Assembly: GCA_017535925.1 (NCBI GenBank)
Contig: JAFXTD010000050.1
Coordinates: 1 to 64,000 of the forward strand
Length of the DNA: 64,000 nucleotides
From: Selenomonadaceae bacterium
GTDB lineage: Bacteria; Bacillota; Negativicutes; Selenomonadales; Selenomonadaceae
Direction of reading: 5' to 3'
Part shown: in pieces, positions 50,192 to 59,091 of the stretch
How the letters are laid out: each line of letters begins with the position of its first letter
How positions within the stretch are numbered: position 1 is the first letter of the stretch
The notes under the pieces: model-generated
The model's database searches: none
Told to the model about the DNA's origin: nothing
What the model saw: only the letters and a program-made list of their open reading frames with translations
Position numbers and translations under genes: made by a program

Positions 50192-51883
50192 ATGATGCGC
50201 GCCCTGTTTTCGGGAGTTGCCGGTTTAAAAGTTCACCAGACACGCATGGACGTTATCGGCAACAACATTGCAAATATCAACACAATCGGCTTTAAATCCA
50301 GCCGTACAACTTTTTCAGATATGCTTTCGCAAATTCAAACCAACGCCGCTTCCCCGACGGAAACTCGCGGCGGTATCAACGCCAAACAAGTCGGTCTCGG
50401 TGCTGCGGTTGAAAGTATCGACCTTCTCTTTAACGATGCCTCGCCGCAACAAACCGGCAAAAATACAGACTTGGCTCTTTCGGGCAACGGGCTCTTTGTT
50501 CTCAGAAACGGCGACCAATCTTATTACACACGCAACGGTGCTTTTTCCTTCGACGAGCAAGGTTATTACGTCCTGCCCGGCAGCGGTCTTCGTGTGCAAG
50601 GTTGGAATGCCTCTGCCGAAGGAAATTTGAATACCAACGCCCTCGCCACCGATATTGTCGTTCCTGTCGGCAAGACAATGGAAGCCACTGCCACGACCGA
50701 AATCGATTATAACGGCAACCTCGACGCACAATCCCTCAGCATAACCAAAATCAGTTATACCACCGCGCTTGGCGGCGATGCCTCTCTTGTCACGACCACA
50801 GACTCAACAACTAATGACACAACCAGCATCAATGTCGACACGGAAAACGTCCTCGCGGCGGTCATTACTTTAAGCGACGGCACCACAAGGACTGTTACGA
50901 GCGGTTATTACGAAGTGGGCAAGAGCATTCCGATTACAACAATCGTAACGGAATACGATTCGCAGGGCGGCAAGCATGAAGTCACCGTGTTGATTGATAA
51001 AGATGCCACCACAGATCCTCCTACTGACACGAGCGTCGAGGCTCTTTCGACTGCTACGGGTGTTATCGTCGGCGGCGTCACTTACCCCATAACAGGTGTA
51101 GACACCACCACCACAACTGCCACTGCTCATTATACCGACGCCAACGGTGCCGACCAGACGGAAGTTCTTTCTGCAACCAACACAGTCTTTGACAACCGCT
51201 GGAGAATGTATATCGTCCCCGAAGCCGGTCAGAAAGGACCCGCCGATGATTCGTTTACAAATACTTACCTGCGCAGTGCGGCAACCGATAATCCCGAATC
51301 CGACGGCTCTTCCTCGAAGGGCGTAATGAATGACGGTGAAGTTGCTTACGTCTACTTCGACACCACAGGAAAATACGTTGCACACGGACAAGAGGAAGAT
51401 CCCTCGATAGTTTTCTCTTACGGCGACGGCAACGGCTCTTCAAGCAACACGGCAGTCATAGACCTCACGGGCTTGACGCAATATGCAAACAACACCACTT
51501 CCTTCCCGACAACCAACGGCAATACTTCGGGCGTCCTCCAGAGCATAGCGATTGACGGCAGCGGCATTATCAGCGGCACTTACACGAACGGTTTGATTCG
51601 CACCGAAGCTCAACTGGCAGTCGCACAATTCACAAACTCAGCAGGCTTGACCAAAGTAGGCACGACGATTTATCAAGAGTCAAACAACTCCGGCGCGGCT
51701 AACGTAAAGACTATCGCTGACTTCGGCTTGAACGTCATTTCTTCCGCTCTTGAAATGTCTAACGTCGACCTCGCAACCGAATTTTCCGATATGATTATCA
51801 CGCAGCGCGGCTTGCAGGCAAATTCGAAGATTACCACCGTCTCCGACGAAATACTTGAGACGATTGTCAACATGAAGAGATAA
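50192..51883 (+). CDS. flgE: Flagellar hook protein FlgE
   Basis: This roughly 563-residue hook subunit begins MRALFSGVAGLKVHQTRMDV and IGNNIANINTIGFKSSRTTF, the conserved N-terminal rod/hook helix. It ends with VDLATEFSDMIITQRGLQAN and SKITTVSDEILETIVNMKR. Between them lies the Thr/Ser-rich hook domain (about 150-440), larger than in enterobacteria. AAGGAG lies 11 bases before the ATG; GTG at 50183 is an unlikely alternative. It is monocistronic behind a SigD-like promoter and more than 10 kb away from flgD and fliK. Confidence 0.93.
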   Translation: MMRALFSGVAGLKVHQTRMDVIGNNIANINTIGFKSSRTTFSDMLSQIQTNAASPTETRGGINAKQVGLGAAVESIDLLFNDASPQQTGKNTDLALSGNGLFVLRNGDQSYYTRNGAFSFDEQGYYVLPGSGLRVQGWNASAEGNLNTNALATDIVVPVGKTMEATATTEIDYNGNLDAQSLSITKISYTTALGGDASLVTTTDSTTNDTTSINVDTENVLAAVITLSDGTTRTVTSGYYEVGKSIPITTIVTEYDSQGGKHEVTVLIDKDATTDPPTDTSVEALSTATGVIVGGVTYPITGVDTTTTTATAHYTDANGADQTEVLSATNTVFDNRWRMYIVPEAGQKGPADDSFTNTYLRSAATDNPESDGSSSKGVMNDGEVAYVYFDTTGKYVAHGQEEDPSIVFSYGDGNGSSSNTAVIDLTGLTQYANNTTSFPTTNGNTSGVLQSIAIDGSGIISGTYTNGLIRTEAQLAVAQFTNSAGLTKVGTTIYQESNNSGAANVKTIADFGLNVISSALEMSNVDLATEFSDMIITQRGLQANSKITTVSDEILETIVNMKR

Positions 51884-51904
51884 TTTTACGGCTTGAAATA
51901 AAAA

Positions 51905-51939
51905 AGGCGCGGCTCTCAAACGGGTCGCGTCTTTTTTTT
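51905..51939. terminator. flgE terminator (bidirectional)
   Basis: AGGCGCGGCTC pairs with GGGTCGCGTCT (three G-U pairs) around TCAAAC. A-run and T8 flanks serve flgE and the convergent methyltransferase gene. Confidence 0.8.
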
Positions 51940-52669
51940 ATGCGTTGTAGATTTTGTAAATTTCTTCGGTGTAAGAGTTGTCGTCGTTGTGAACAATCAG
52001 CGGCGGCAAAATTTTTAAGTTGCCGACGTTCGCGCCGACCACTGCCTCCAACATTATCAAATTAGCCTCGCGCGTCGCCTTAGGTTGAATCATTCGCAGG
52101 CGTTTCATTTCCATTTGATGACGGTGCAAGGTCTCGACTATCTCGCACAACCTCGACGCCAAATGAATCATGTAAAAGACGCCGTGAAATTTCAAGACGT
52201 ATCGCGCAGCCGTCACCACGTCTTCAAGCGTCGCCGTGAATTCATGCCGGGCTCGTGCTATCCCCGAAATTTTATTTGCCGCGCCGTTTTTTATCGGTGT
52301 ATATGGAGGATTGGCTATCACCGCGTCGAAACTTTCCGCTTTAAAAATTTCTCTGTGCTTGCGATAGTCGCCCTCCATGACGAAAATTTTTTCCGATAAG
52401 CCGTTCAATTCGACGTTGCGTTTTGCCAAGTCAGCCGCCCGCGAATTCAACTCAATCGCAACAATTTCTTTCACGTCGTCGGCTATCAACAGCGGAATTA
52501 CTCCCGTGCCCGTGCCCAAGTCCAAGACGCGGGCATTTTTTTTCCGGCGCGGAAAGTGAGCAATCAACACCGAGTCCATTGAAAAGCAAAATTCGTTTTC
52601 GTCTTGAATAATCATTCGCCCCGACCTCATCAAGTCATCGAGGCGTTCACCTTCACGCAAGATAATCAT
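51938..52669 (-). CDS. tRNA1(Val) adenine-N6 methyltransferase (TrmN6/YfiC)
   Basis: This 243-residue SAM-dependent methyltransferase has the N-terminal QDENEFCFSMDSVLIAHF block of the YfiC group, motif I VLDLGTGTGVIPLLIAD, and catalytic IANPPYTPIKNG. It modifies A37 of tRNA1(Val) in its E. coli homologue. Its ATG overlaps the ricT stop by four bases, so it is translated in the same minus-strand operon. A 60-base gap separates it from flgE, with a shared terminator. Confidence 0.9.
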   Translation of the reverse strand: MIILREGERLDDLMRSGRMIIQDENEFCFSMDSVLIAHFPRRKKNARVLDLGTGTGVIPLLIADDVKEIVAIELNSRAADLAKRNVELNGLSEKIFVMEGDYRKHREIFKAESFDAVIANPPYTPIKNGAANKISGIARARHEFTATLEDVVTAARYVLKFHGVFYMIHLASRLCEIVETLHRHQMEMKRLRMIQPKATREANLIMLEAVVGANVGNLKILPPLIVHNDDNSYTEEIYKIYNA

Positions 52670-53715
52670 TTCTTAAATTCTCTTCGCGGTTGACGGCGGG
52701 TTTTGTCTCCGCGAGGTCTGCGTTCAAAATTATTGTTGCGTTCGATATTTTCCGAGCGGTTGTAGCGATGATTAAAAGGCTCTGTCCTGCGCGGGCGTTC
52801 GAATTTTTGCGGACGGTCGGGCTTGGGCTCTTCAATCGGTTGAGGCTCTTCGACTTGAACAGATTCTTCGACCGATTCAAAGTCTTCCGCGTTGACCGGC
52901 AAAATATCTTCCCAAGCGGCGACAACGGTTTTGTTCGTGTCGAGGAGAATCGTTGCGTTCCTTCGCGAAAAACTCACGGCAACGACTTTGCCCTCGCCGT
53001 CAGCCATGACAACACGACTGCCAACACGCGGCTTGAACGTAACCGTTTGTTGCGGACAATTTTCACAATACAAATCGTTTTCGTATTTGAGGCAACACAT
53101 GAGCCGCCCGCAAACGCCGCTGATTTTCGTCGGGTTGAGCGATAAGTTTTGGTCTTTAGCCATGCGAATCGACACGGGAATAAATTCGCCCAAAAACGAC
53201 GCGCAACATAACGGACGACCGCAACCGCCCATGCCGCCCAAAAGTTTTGCCTCGTCGCGAACACCCACTTGCCGAAGTTCAATTCGCGTTCTGAATATCG
53301 CTGCCAAATCTCTGACCAGTCCTCGAAAGTCAACGCGCCCGTCCGCCGTGAAGAAGAAAATTATTTTATTCACGTCGAAGGTGTATTCCACGTTGATTAA
53401 TTTCATCGGCAGGTCGTGTTCCTTAATTTTCTGCAGGCAAATATCGAAGGCGTACTTTTCATCCTCGCGATTTCTTTCAAGCTGAATCAAGTCCTCTTCC
53501 GTCGCCTTCCGATAAATTTTTTTCAGCGGAAGTCCCGGCTCGGTCTCGACTTTTTCATCAGCCGATAACTCACGCGCCTCGACTACAACTTTCCCGCACT
53601 CAAGTCCTCGTGACGTTTCGACGATAACAGAATCGCCTTTGAGCAATTCCTCTTCGTTCGGCTCGAAAAATAAAATTCTGCCCGCCTTTTTTATTCTGAC
53701 TCCGATAATTTGCAT
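52666..53715 (-). CDS. ricT: RicT/PSP1 family protein (YaaT) with Arg-rich tail
   Basis: This 349-residue PSP1-domain protein is an ortholog of RicT/YaaT, part of the Y-complex that tunes RNase Y cleavage in Bacillus. The PSP1 core runs from VRIKKAGRILFFEPNEEEL and includes VDFRGLVRDLAAIFRTRIEL. The conserved cysteines GVCGRLMCCLKYEN and YCENCPQQT likely hold an iron-sulfur cluster. Residues about 290-349 are a low-complexity tail rich in Arg, Asn and Pro, not part of the usual domain, so it may bind RNA. The usual deoD/trmN6 neighbours share the strand. Confidence 0.9.
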   Translation of the reverse strand: MQIIGVRIKKAGRILFFEPNEEELLKGDSVIVETSRGLECGKVVVEARELSADEKVETEPGLPLKKIYRKATEEDLIQLERNREDEKYAFDICLQKIKEHDLPMKLINVEYTFDVNKIIFFFTADGRVDFRGLVRDLAAIFRTRIELRQVGVRDEAKLLGGMGGCGRPLCCASFLGEFIPVSIRMAKDQNLSLNPTKISGVCGRLMCCLKYENDLYCENCPQQTVTFKPRVGSRVVMADGEGKVVAVSFSRRNATILLDTNKTVVAAWEDILPVNAEDFESVEESVQVEEPQPIEEPKPDRPQKFERPRRTEPFNHRYNRSENIERNNNFERRPRGDKTRRQPRREFKK

Positions 53716-53719
53716 TCGT

Positions 53720-54466
53720 TCACTCCTTTATAATCGTTTCAAGCGCGATTTTAATCATGTCGTTGAAGGAAGATTGACGCTCTTCGGGTGTGCAATGTTC
53801 GTTTCGCCAAAGGTCGTCGCTGACCGTGAAAATCGCAAGGGCTTGAACTTTTGCGGCAGCGGCGTGCAGATACAACGCGGCACTTTCCATTTCGACTGCC
53901 AAAATTCCGTAGCGGCGGAGCTTGTCGTTGAAAGTGTTTTTCCCGTCGCCGAAAGTCCCGTTCGGGTCGTCGTAGTCGTTGTAAAATAAATCGGCGCAAA
54001 TGACGTTGCCGACCTTTACGGGCAAATTTAAATCACGCGCAACGAGGACGGCTTTGTTAAGTAAATCGAAATCCGCAAGCAAAGAAAAATTCAGCACGCC
54101 GCCGAAAACTTGATTGACGATTGAGGAATCCGTCGAAGAACCTTGAGCAATGAGCACGTCGCGCAAGTGAACCTCCTCGTTCATGCCGCCGCATGTCCCG
54201 ACACGAATCAATTTCTTCGCGCCGAAAACTTCAATCAGCTCGTGAAGATAAATTGAGATTGACGGAATGCCCATGCCCGTCGCCTGAACGGAAATGCGTT
54301 CGCCTTTGTATTTTCCCGTGAAGCCGAAAATATTTCTTATCGCCGTGTATTGATGAACGTCCTCCAAAAAATTTTCGGCGATGATTTTTGCGCGGACGGG
54401 GTCGCCCGGCAACAAAACGCGTTCGGCAACTTCTCCGACTTGAGCTGCAATGTGTATGCTTGCCAT
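53720..54466 (-). CDS. deoD: Purine nucleoside phosphorylase DeoD
   Basis: This 248-residue hexameric-type phosphorylase splits purine nucleosides with phosphate. Key blocks are VLLPGDPVRAKIIAENFL with the phosphate-site residues, GMGIPSISIYLHELIEVFGA, IRVGTCGGM, and LAVEMESAALYLHA with the ribose-site Met-Glu, then TVSDDL with the catalytic aspartate. The ATG at 54466 has GGAGAG upstream. It heads the minus-strand group deoD-ricT-trmN6 and lies downstream of tRNA-Thr. Confidence 0.95.
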   Translation of the reverse strand: MASIHIAAQVGEVAERVLLPGDPVRAKIIAENFLEDVHQYTAIRNIFGFTGKYKGERISVQATGMGIPSISIYLHELIEVFGAKKLIRVGTCGGMNEEVHLRDVLIAQGSSTDSSIVNQVFGGVLNFSLLADFDLLNKAVLVARDLNLPVKVGNVICADLFYNDYDDPNGTFGDGKNTFNDKLRRYGILAVEMESAALYLHAAAAKVQALAIFTVSDDLWRNEHCTPEERQSSFNDMIKIALETIIKE

Positions 54467-54561
54467 AAAATTTTCTCTCCTATCTTGATGAATAAATGCA
54501 GTGTACAGAAATTTTTTCCGCTTGTAAAGTGTGGGGCGGAGGTTAAACTTTCAAGAAAGCG

Positions 54562-54590
54562 AAAAGCCCCGAAGTTTTCTTCGAGGCTTT
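54562..54590 (-). terminator. Hairpin between tRNA-Thr and deoD
   Basis: AAAGCCCCGAAG pairs with CTTCGAGGCTTT (one mismatch) around TTTT. The T-run on the minus strand is only four long, so termination may be partial. Confidence 0.5.
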
Positions 54591-54601
54591 GATTTTCTTT
54601 A

Positions 54602-54677
54602 TGGAGCCGGCTAAGGGACTCGAACCTTCGACCTGCGCATTACGAATGCGCTGCTCTACCAACTGAGCTAAGCCGGC
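54602..54677 (-). tRNA. tRNA-Thr (anticodon CGU)
   Basis: On the minus strand the acceptor GCCGGCT pairs with AGCCGGC. The anticodon stem GCGCA/TGCGC holds TTCGTAA, giving anticodon CGU for ACG codons. The D-arm AGCTCAGTTGGTAGAGC and T-loop TTCGAGT are normal, and the 3' CCA is encoded. Confidence 0.95.
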
Positions 54678-54734
54678 GAATCAATTCAACGCGCTGATTT
54701 ATATCACAATATTTTTCGCGTGTCAAGAAATTTT

Positions 54735-55868
54735 TTAGCCGTGAAATTCTTCGGGCGGCTCGTTCAAAATTTTGTGTCGCCACAAGAGAGCCTTGACGAT
54801 TCTCTCAGCCGCGTGCCCGTCGCCGTAGGGACTTGTCGCCTCTGCCATCTTTCGATATTCCGCAGCGTCCGTGAGCAAAAGTTTCGCCGCTTCGTAAATT
54901 TTGTCTTGATTGGTTCCGATTAATTTGACTGTGCCCGCGTCGACTGCTTCGGGGCGTTCGGTCGTGTCGCGCAAGACCAAAACGGGTTTGCCGAGCGCGG
55001 GTGCTTCTTCTTGCAAGCCGCCCGAATCCGTCATAATCAACGTCGCCCGATTTATCAAGTTGGCGAACGGTTCATAATCCAGCGGGTCAATCAAACAAAC
55101 TCTTTCCAAGCCGCCGAGTTCCTCATTTACGACCTCACGGACTTTAGGATTTTTATGGACGGGGAAAATTATTTCAACGTCAGGAAATTCTTCAACCAGA
55201 GACCTCAAAGCTTTATAAACTTGACGCAACGGCTCGCCCAAATTTTCACGGCGATGTGTCGTCACGAGGATAATTCTTTTGCTCAAGTCGAAGTCGGGGA
55301 AATTGAAATCTTCGCGGACGGTTTGATAGAGCGCGTCGATAACGGTGTTGCCCGTCACGAAAATTTTTGATTCGTCAATGCCCTCGCGCAAAAGATTTTC
55401 TTTGGCAGTCGAAGTCGGAGCGAAATTCAAATCGGCAAGCGCGCCCGTCAAACGCCGATTCATTTCTTCGGGATAGGGCGAAAATTTATTTTTCGTGCGA
55501 AGACCCGCCTCGACGTGCCCGACTTCAATTTGATGATAATAAGCCGCCAATGCGCCCGCGAAAGTCGTCGTCGTGTCGCCGTGCACCAAAATCACATCGG
55601 GCTTTGCCTCCGTCAAAACTTTGTCCAAACCTGACAACGCTCGGTTCGTTATGTCAAAAAGCGTTTGCCCCTCCGACATAATGTTGAGGTCGAAGTCCGG
55701 GCGAATGTTAAACAACTTTAAAACTTGGTCGAGCATTTCACGATGTTGCGCCGTGACTGCCACGACCGATTCCACTTCGGAATATTTGTCGAGCTCCAAC
55801 ACAACGGGAGCCATTTTGATTGCTTCGGGGCGCGTGCCGAAGACCGACATAACTTTCAACTTTTTCAT
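54735..55868 (-). CDS. wecB: UDP-N-acetylglucosamine 2-epimerase (non-hydrolysing)
   Basis: This 377-residue epimerase converts UDP-GlcNAc to UDP-ManNAc for surface polysaccharide or wall-linkage synthesis. Family marks are VMSVFGTRPEAIKMAPVV, QHREMLDQVL with catalytic Asp, VHGDTTTTFAGALAAYY, HVEAGLRT, and DSGGLQEEAPALGKPVLVLR. ATG 55868 is used because AGGTGA lies eight bases upstream. The gene follows wecA by nine bases, consistent with a lipid-linked GlcNAc/ManNAc pathway. Confidence 0.95.
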   Translation of the reverse strand: MKKLKVMSVFGTRPEAIKMAPVVLELDKYSEVESVVAVTAQHREMLDQVLKLFNIRPDFDLNIMSEGQTLFDITNRALSGLDKVLTEAKPDVILVHGDTTTTFAGALAAYYHQIEVGHVEAGLRTKNKFSPYPEEMNRRLTGALADLNFAPTSTAKENLLREGIDESKIFVTGNTVIDALYQTVREDFNFPDFDLSKRIILVTTHRRENLGEPLRQVYKALRSLVEEFPDVEIIFPVHKNPKVREVVNEELGGLERVCLIDPLDYEPFANLINRATLIMTDSGGLQEEAPALGKPVLVLRDTTERPEAVDAGTVKLIGTNQDKIYEAAKLLLTDAAEYRKMAEATSPYGDGHAAERIVKALLWRHKILNEPPEEFHG

Positions 55869-55877
55869 AATGTTCAC

Positions 55878-56915
55878 CTAATTAACGGGTCGTGCAATGC
55901 CCAATTTCTTAACGCCGTAGAAAATCGCCGTGACGACGACTAACAGAATCAATATCGCGATTTGGCAACTGACCGCCGTCAAAGCTATCGCGCTCAAGCC
56001 GAACAACGCGCTTATCACGTACATTAACAAGACCGCCTGCCGTTGCGTGAAGCCGACGCTCAAAAGCCTGTGGTGCAAGTGTCCTTTATCGGGTTTGAAA
56101 ATCGGAACGCCGCCGCGCAGTCTTCTGACGATTGCAAAGGTCGTGTCGAGTATCGGCAAGCCCAGCGCGAAAATCGGAACGATTAAAGCGATTGTAGCAA
56201 CGGATTTGACCGGACCCGTCACAGAAATTCCCGCGAGCATGAAGCCGAGAAACATCGAGCCGGTATCGCCCATGAAAATTTCTGCGGGGTTGAAGTTGTA
56301 TTTGAGGAAGCCGACCGCCGCGCCCGCCAAAGCCGCCGTCATGACCGCGACCAAAACAAAACCTTGTTCGAGGGCGATTAACATGATTGTGAACGAGGCA
56401 ATCGACGCGACACCCGCCGCCAAGCCGTCAAGCCCGTCGATTAAGTTCACCGTGTTTGTGAGACCGACGAGCCAAAACATCGTTGCCGGTATCGCGAACC
56501 ACTCAAGGTAAATGTAATCGCCGAAAGGATCTGTCACGAAGTCAATCCGAACGTCGAACGCCAAAACCAAGACAGCCGCCGCTCCGATTTGTCCGAGCAA
56601 TTTTATTTTCGCGGGAAGATTTTTATAATCGTCGACGAGCCCGAGCGCGACAATCAAACTTCCCGAAAAAACAAGCCCGACGGTTTCCCGTATCATTTCG
56701 TCATCGAGCCCGAACTTTATCGCGACGAAAATTATCGCCACCGTGAAGCCCGAATAAATCGCAAGCCCGCCGATTCGAGGGATTGGTTTCTTATGAACTT
56801 TTCGAGCGTCGGGCGCGTCCATTGCTCCGGTTTTCTTGGCGAGAAAAATCACCGCCGGCGTCACGAGCAATGCCACAATCAACGCGACCGCAAACGTCCA
56901 AAAATATATCGGCAT
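55878..56915 (-). CDS. wecA: MraY/WecA-type GlcNAc-1-phosphate transferase
   Basis: This 345-residue integral membrane enzyme of the polyprenyl-phosphate N-acetylhexosaminyl-1-P transferase family has about eleven membrane segments. Conserved cytoplasmic motifs are RKVHKKPIPRIGGLAIY, the catalytic LVDDYKNLPAKIKLLGQ with Asp pair, NTVNLIDGLDGLAAG, and MGDTGSMFLGF. The absence of the MraY-specific pentapeptide-binding features and its pairing with wecB favour a WecA/TagO role. It starts the minus-strand wecA-wecB group. Its ribosome site is modest. Confidence 0.92.
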   Translation of the reverse strand: MPIYFWTFAVALIVALLVTPAVIFLAKKTGAMDAPDARKVHKKPIPRIGGLAIYSGFTVAIIFVAIKFGLDDEMIRETVGLVFSGSLIVALGLVDDYKNLPAKIKLLGQIGAAAVLVLAFDVRIDFVTDPFGDYIYLEWFAIPATMFWLVGLTNTVNLIDGLDGLAAGVASIASFTIMLIALEQGFVLVAVMTAALAGAAVGFLKYNFNPAEIFMGDTGSMFLGFMLAGISVTGPVKSVATIALIVPIFALGLPILDTTFAIVRRLRGGVPIFKPDKGHLHHRLLSVGFTQRQAVLLMYVISALFGLSAIALTAVSCQIAILILLVVVTAIFYGVKKLGIARPVN

Positions 56916-57009
56916 TTAATCAACCGTCCTGTTCAAGATTTATGCAAAAGATTTTACAACAGCGGTTAAAACTCGTCAATCACGGCGCAACAAAAATTTT
57001 CCGAAAACA

Positions 57010-57038
57010 TTGCGGCGAAAAAAATTTTTGTGTAAAAT
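57010..57038 (+). promoter_or_regulatory. rph: Promoter for rph-rdgB-yfcE
   Basis: TTGCGG, a 17-base spacer and TAAAAT lie 39 bases before the rph TTG, in the divergent gap with wecA. Confidence 0.5.
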
Positions 57039-57077
57039 ATATCAGCTATTAATCGGGGTCACGGCGGAGGTGAAAGT

Positions 57078-57815
57078 TTGAGAACAGACAAGCGGCGGGC
57101 AGATGAATTGCGCGAAGTTTTTTTGGAGCGGCGTGTTCAAAAATTTCCTGCGGGCTCGGCAATGATTGAGGTCGGCAATACCAAAGTCCTCTGCGCGGCG
57201 ACAATCGAGGACAAAGTTCCCGCCTTCCTCAAAGGCACGGGCACCGGTTGGCTCAATGCGGAATATTCGATGTTGCCGGGCGCGTCGGCTGAAAGAATTC
57301 CTCGCGAACGTTCGAAAATCGGCGGCAGGACGATGGAAATTCAACGGCTTATCGGTCGGGCACTTCGCGCAGTGACAGATTTAAAAGCACTCGGCGAACG
57401 CACAATCATAATCGATTGCGATGTTCTTCAAGCTGACGGCGGCACGCGCACCGCGTCGATAACGGGAGCTTTCGTGGCTCTGGTCGAGGCTTGCGAAACG
57501 ATTTACAAAGTCGGCGGCGTCTTCCCCGTGAAAGATTTCGTCGCGGCGATTTCGGTCGGCATTTCCCAAAACGGAGAAAAAATTCTTGACCTTTGCTACG
57601 AAGAGGATTCGACTGCGGCGGCGGATTGCAACGTCGTCATGACGGGCGCGGGCGAACTCGTCGAAGTACAGATAACCGCCGAAAAAAATCCCTTCACGCG
57701 CACGCAACTCAATGATCTTTTGGATTTGGCGGAAGGCGGTATCGACGAATTGATTTCCCTGCAAAAAGATGCGCTCGGTCGCGAATTGGTTTGGCGTGTC
57801 GGAAGAGTCGGCTGA
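57078..57815 (+). CDS. rph: Ribonuclease PH
   Basis: This 245-residue 3'-to-5' phosphorolytic exonuclease trims tRNA 3' ends. Typical blocks are [84 protein letters not shown], and the C-terminal [22 protein letters not shown]. The start is TTG at 57078, with GGAGGTG eight bases upstream. It is the first gene of a three-gene group with rdgB and yfcE, a common order in this phylum. Confidence 0.96.
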   Translation: MRTDKRRADELREVFLERRVQKFPAGSAMIEVGNTKVLCAATIEDKVPAFLKGTGTGWLNAEYSMLPGASAERIPRERSKIGGRTMEIQRLIGRALRAVTDLKALGERTIIIDCDVLQADGGTRTASITGAFVALVEACETIYKVGGVFPVKDFVAAISVGISQNGEKILDLCYEEDSTAAADCNVVMTGAGELVEVQITAEKNPFTRTQLNDLLDLAEGGIDELISLQKDALGRELVWRVGRVG

Positions 57816-57867
57816 ATTTTTAATGCCCGTCAAAGTTTTTAAATCGATTTAAAGAGAGGAGGAGGTC

Positions 57868-58464
57868 ATCGTCAAAAAAATTGTACTTGCGTCGAAGAAT
57901 TCGGATAAAGTCAGAGAAATGCGCCTTGTCCTCAAAAATTTGCCGTTTGAAATTTTGTCGCTTGCTGATTTTGAAAACTTGCCCGACGCCGTCGAAGATG
58001 CCTCGACTTTTGAAGAAAATGCCCTCATCAAAGCAAAATTCTTCCGCGAACAAACGGGGCTTGCCTGCCTCGCCGACGATTCGGGTTTGGAAGTCGACGT
58101 GCTCGGAGGTCTGCCCGGAGTTCATTCGGCAAGATTCGCGGGCTATCATGCCGACGACAAAATTAACAATCAAAAACTTCTCGACGAACTCAAAAAAATC
58201 GGCGTCACGGAATCGGCGGCGGCTTATCGTTGTGCATTGGCTTTCGTCGACATTGACGGCACCGAACTTTTAACCGAAGGCAAAATCGGCGGCAAAATTA
58301 AAACCGTCGCTCAAGGCAACGGCGGCTTCGGCTACGACCCTTATTTTTACATTGACGACAACCGAACAATGGCTCAACTTTCCGCAACCGAAAAAAATTC
58401 AATCAGTCACAGAGGCGAGGCGTTGCAGAAAATGGTTTTGGAATTAAAGGAGCGTTTCCGGTGA
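57868..58464 (+). CDS. rdgB: XTP/dITP pyrophosphatase RdgB with non-standard start
   Basis: This roughly 198-residue Ham1/RdgB enzyme removes deaminated purine triphosphates. The N-terminal KKIVLASKNSDKVREM, EENALIKAKFF, the metal-site LADDSGLEVDVLGGLPGVHSARFAG, and FGYDPYFY are all present. No ATG, GTG or TTG lies in the first codons: the frame opens at ATC-GTC-AAA-AAA right after a GGAGGAGG site (57858-57865). The first ATG at 57919 would remove the catalytic N-terminal strand. Likely starts are ATC 57868 or, less likely, GTC 57871. Its last four bases overlap yfcE. Confidence 0.88.
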   Translation: MVKKIVLASKNSDKVREMRLVLKNLPFEILSLADFENLPDAVEDASTFEENALIKAKFFREQTGLACLADDSGLEVDVLGGLPGVHSARFAGYHADDKINNQKLLDELKKIGVTESAAAYRCALAFVDIDGTELLTEGKIGGKIKTVAQGNGGFGYDPYFYIDDNRTMAQLSATEKNSISHRGEALQKMVLELKERFR

Positions 58465-58949
58465 AGATAGGACTTATAAGCGATACTCACGGGAACTGGT
58501 CGGCGATTGATCACGCAGTAAGTATCGCGCAAAATATGGACATGTGGCTCCACATGGGCGATTGTATTCCCGACGCGGAGTATTTGCAATCGTTACTTGA
58601 CGTTCCTGTTTACGGCGTGGCGGGCAATTGCGATTGGCCGACACCCAATATCAAATACGAAAGAATTATTGACGTGGCAGACCACAGAATTTTTATCACG
58701 CACGGTCACAACTACGGCGTGCGCTACACTCAAGAATACATAATGGAAGCAGCGGAATCGCAGAACGCGGACATTGCGGTTTACGGACACACTCACATAG
58801 TCGAATATCTTATCGGTCCGCCCGTTATTTTAAATCCCGGCAGTGCCTCGCGCCCCCGTGACGACACTCGCGGCTCGTTTATGGTCATGGAACTTGAACG
58901 CGGCTCCGAACCTCGAATCACCGTTGTCCGCATGAAACATCATCATTAA
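58461..58949 (+). CDS. yfcE: YfcE/MJ0936-type metallophosphoesterase
   Basis: This 162-residue small phosphodiesterase of the calcineurin-like family has IGLISDTHGNWSA with the D-x-H, MGDC in HMGDCIPDAE, VAGNCDWP with the GNxD-like motif, THGHNYG, and YGHTHIVEYLIGPPVILNPGS at the C-terminus. The start is GTG, overlapping rdgB by four bases. The cellular substrate is unknown for this family. The gene is followed by a 142-base gap. Confidence 0.92.
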   Translation: MKIGLISDTHGNWSAIDHAVSIAQNMDMWLHMGDCIPDAEYLQSLLDVPVYGVAGNCDWPTPNIKYERIIDVADHRIFITHGHNYGVRYTQEYIMEAAESQNADIAVYGHTHIVEYLIGPPVILNPGSASRPRDDTRGSFMVMELERGSEPRITVVRMKHHH

Positions 58950-59091
58950 GCACTTATTCATTTGATAAGAAATCCCTCGTTCGTTTGAAAGGGGGAATTT
59001 TATTTTGCAAGAAAGCTGATATTTGAAGTGGAAAATTTTTGGCGGCTGTTGTAGAATAGCGAAACAATTTTTTTATATCGGAGCAAACGAA

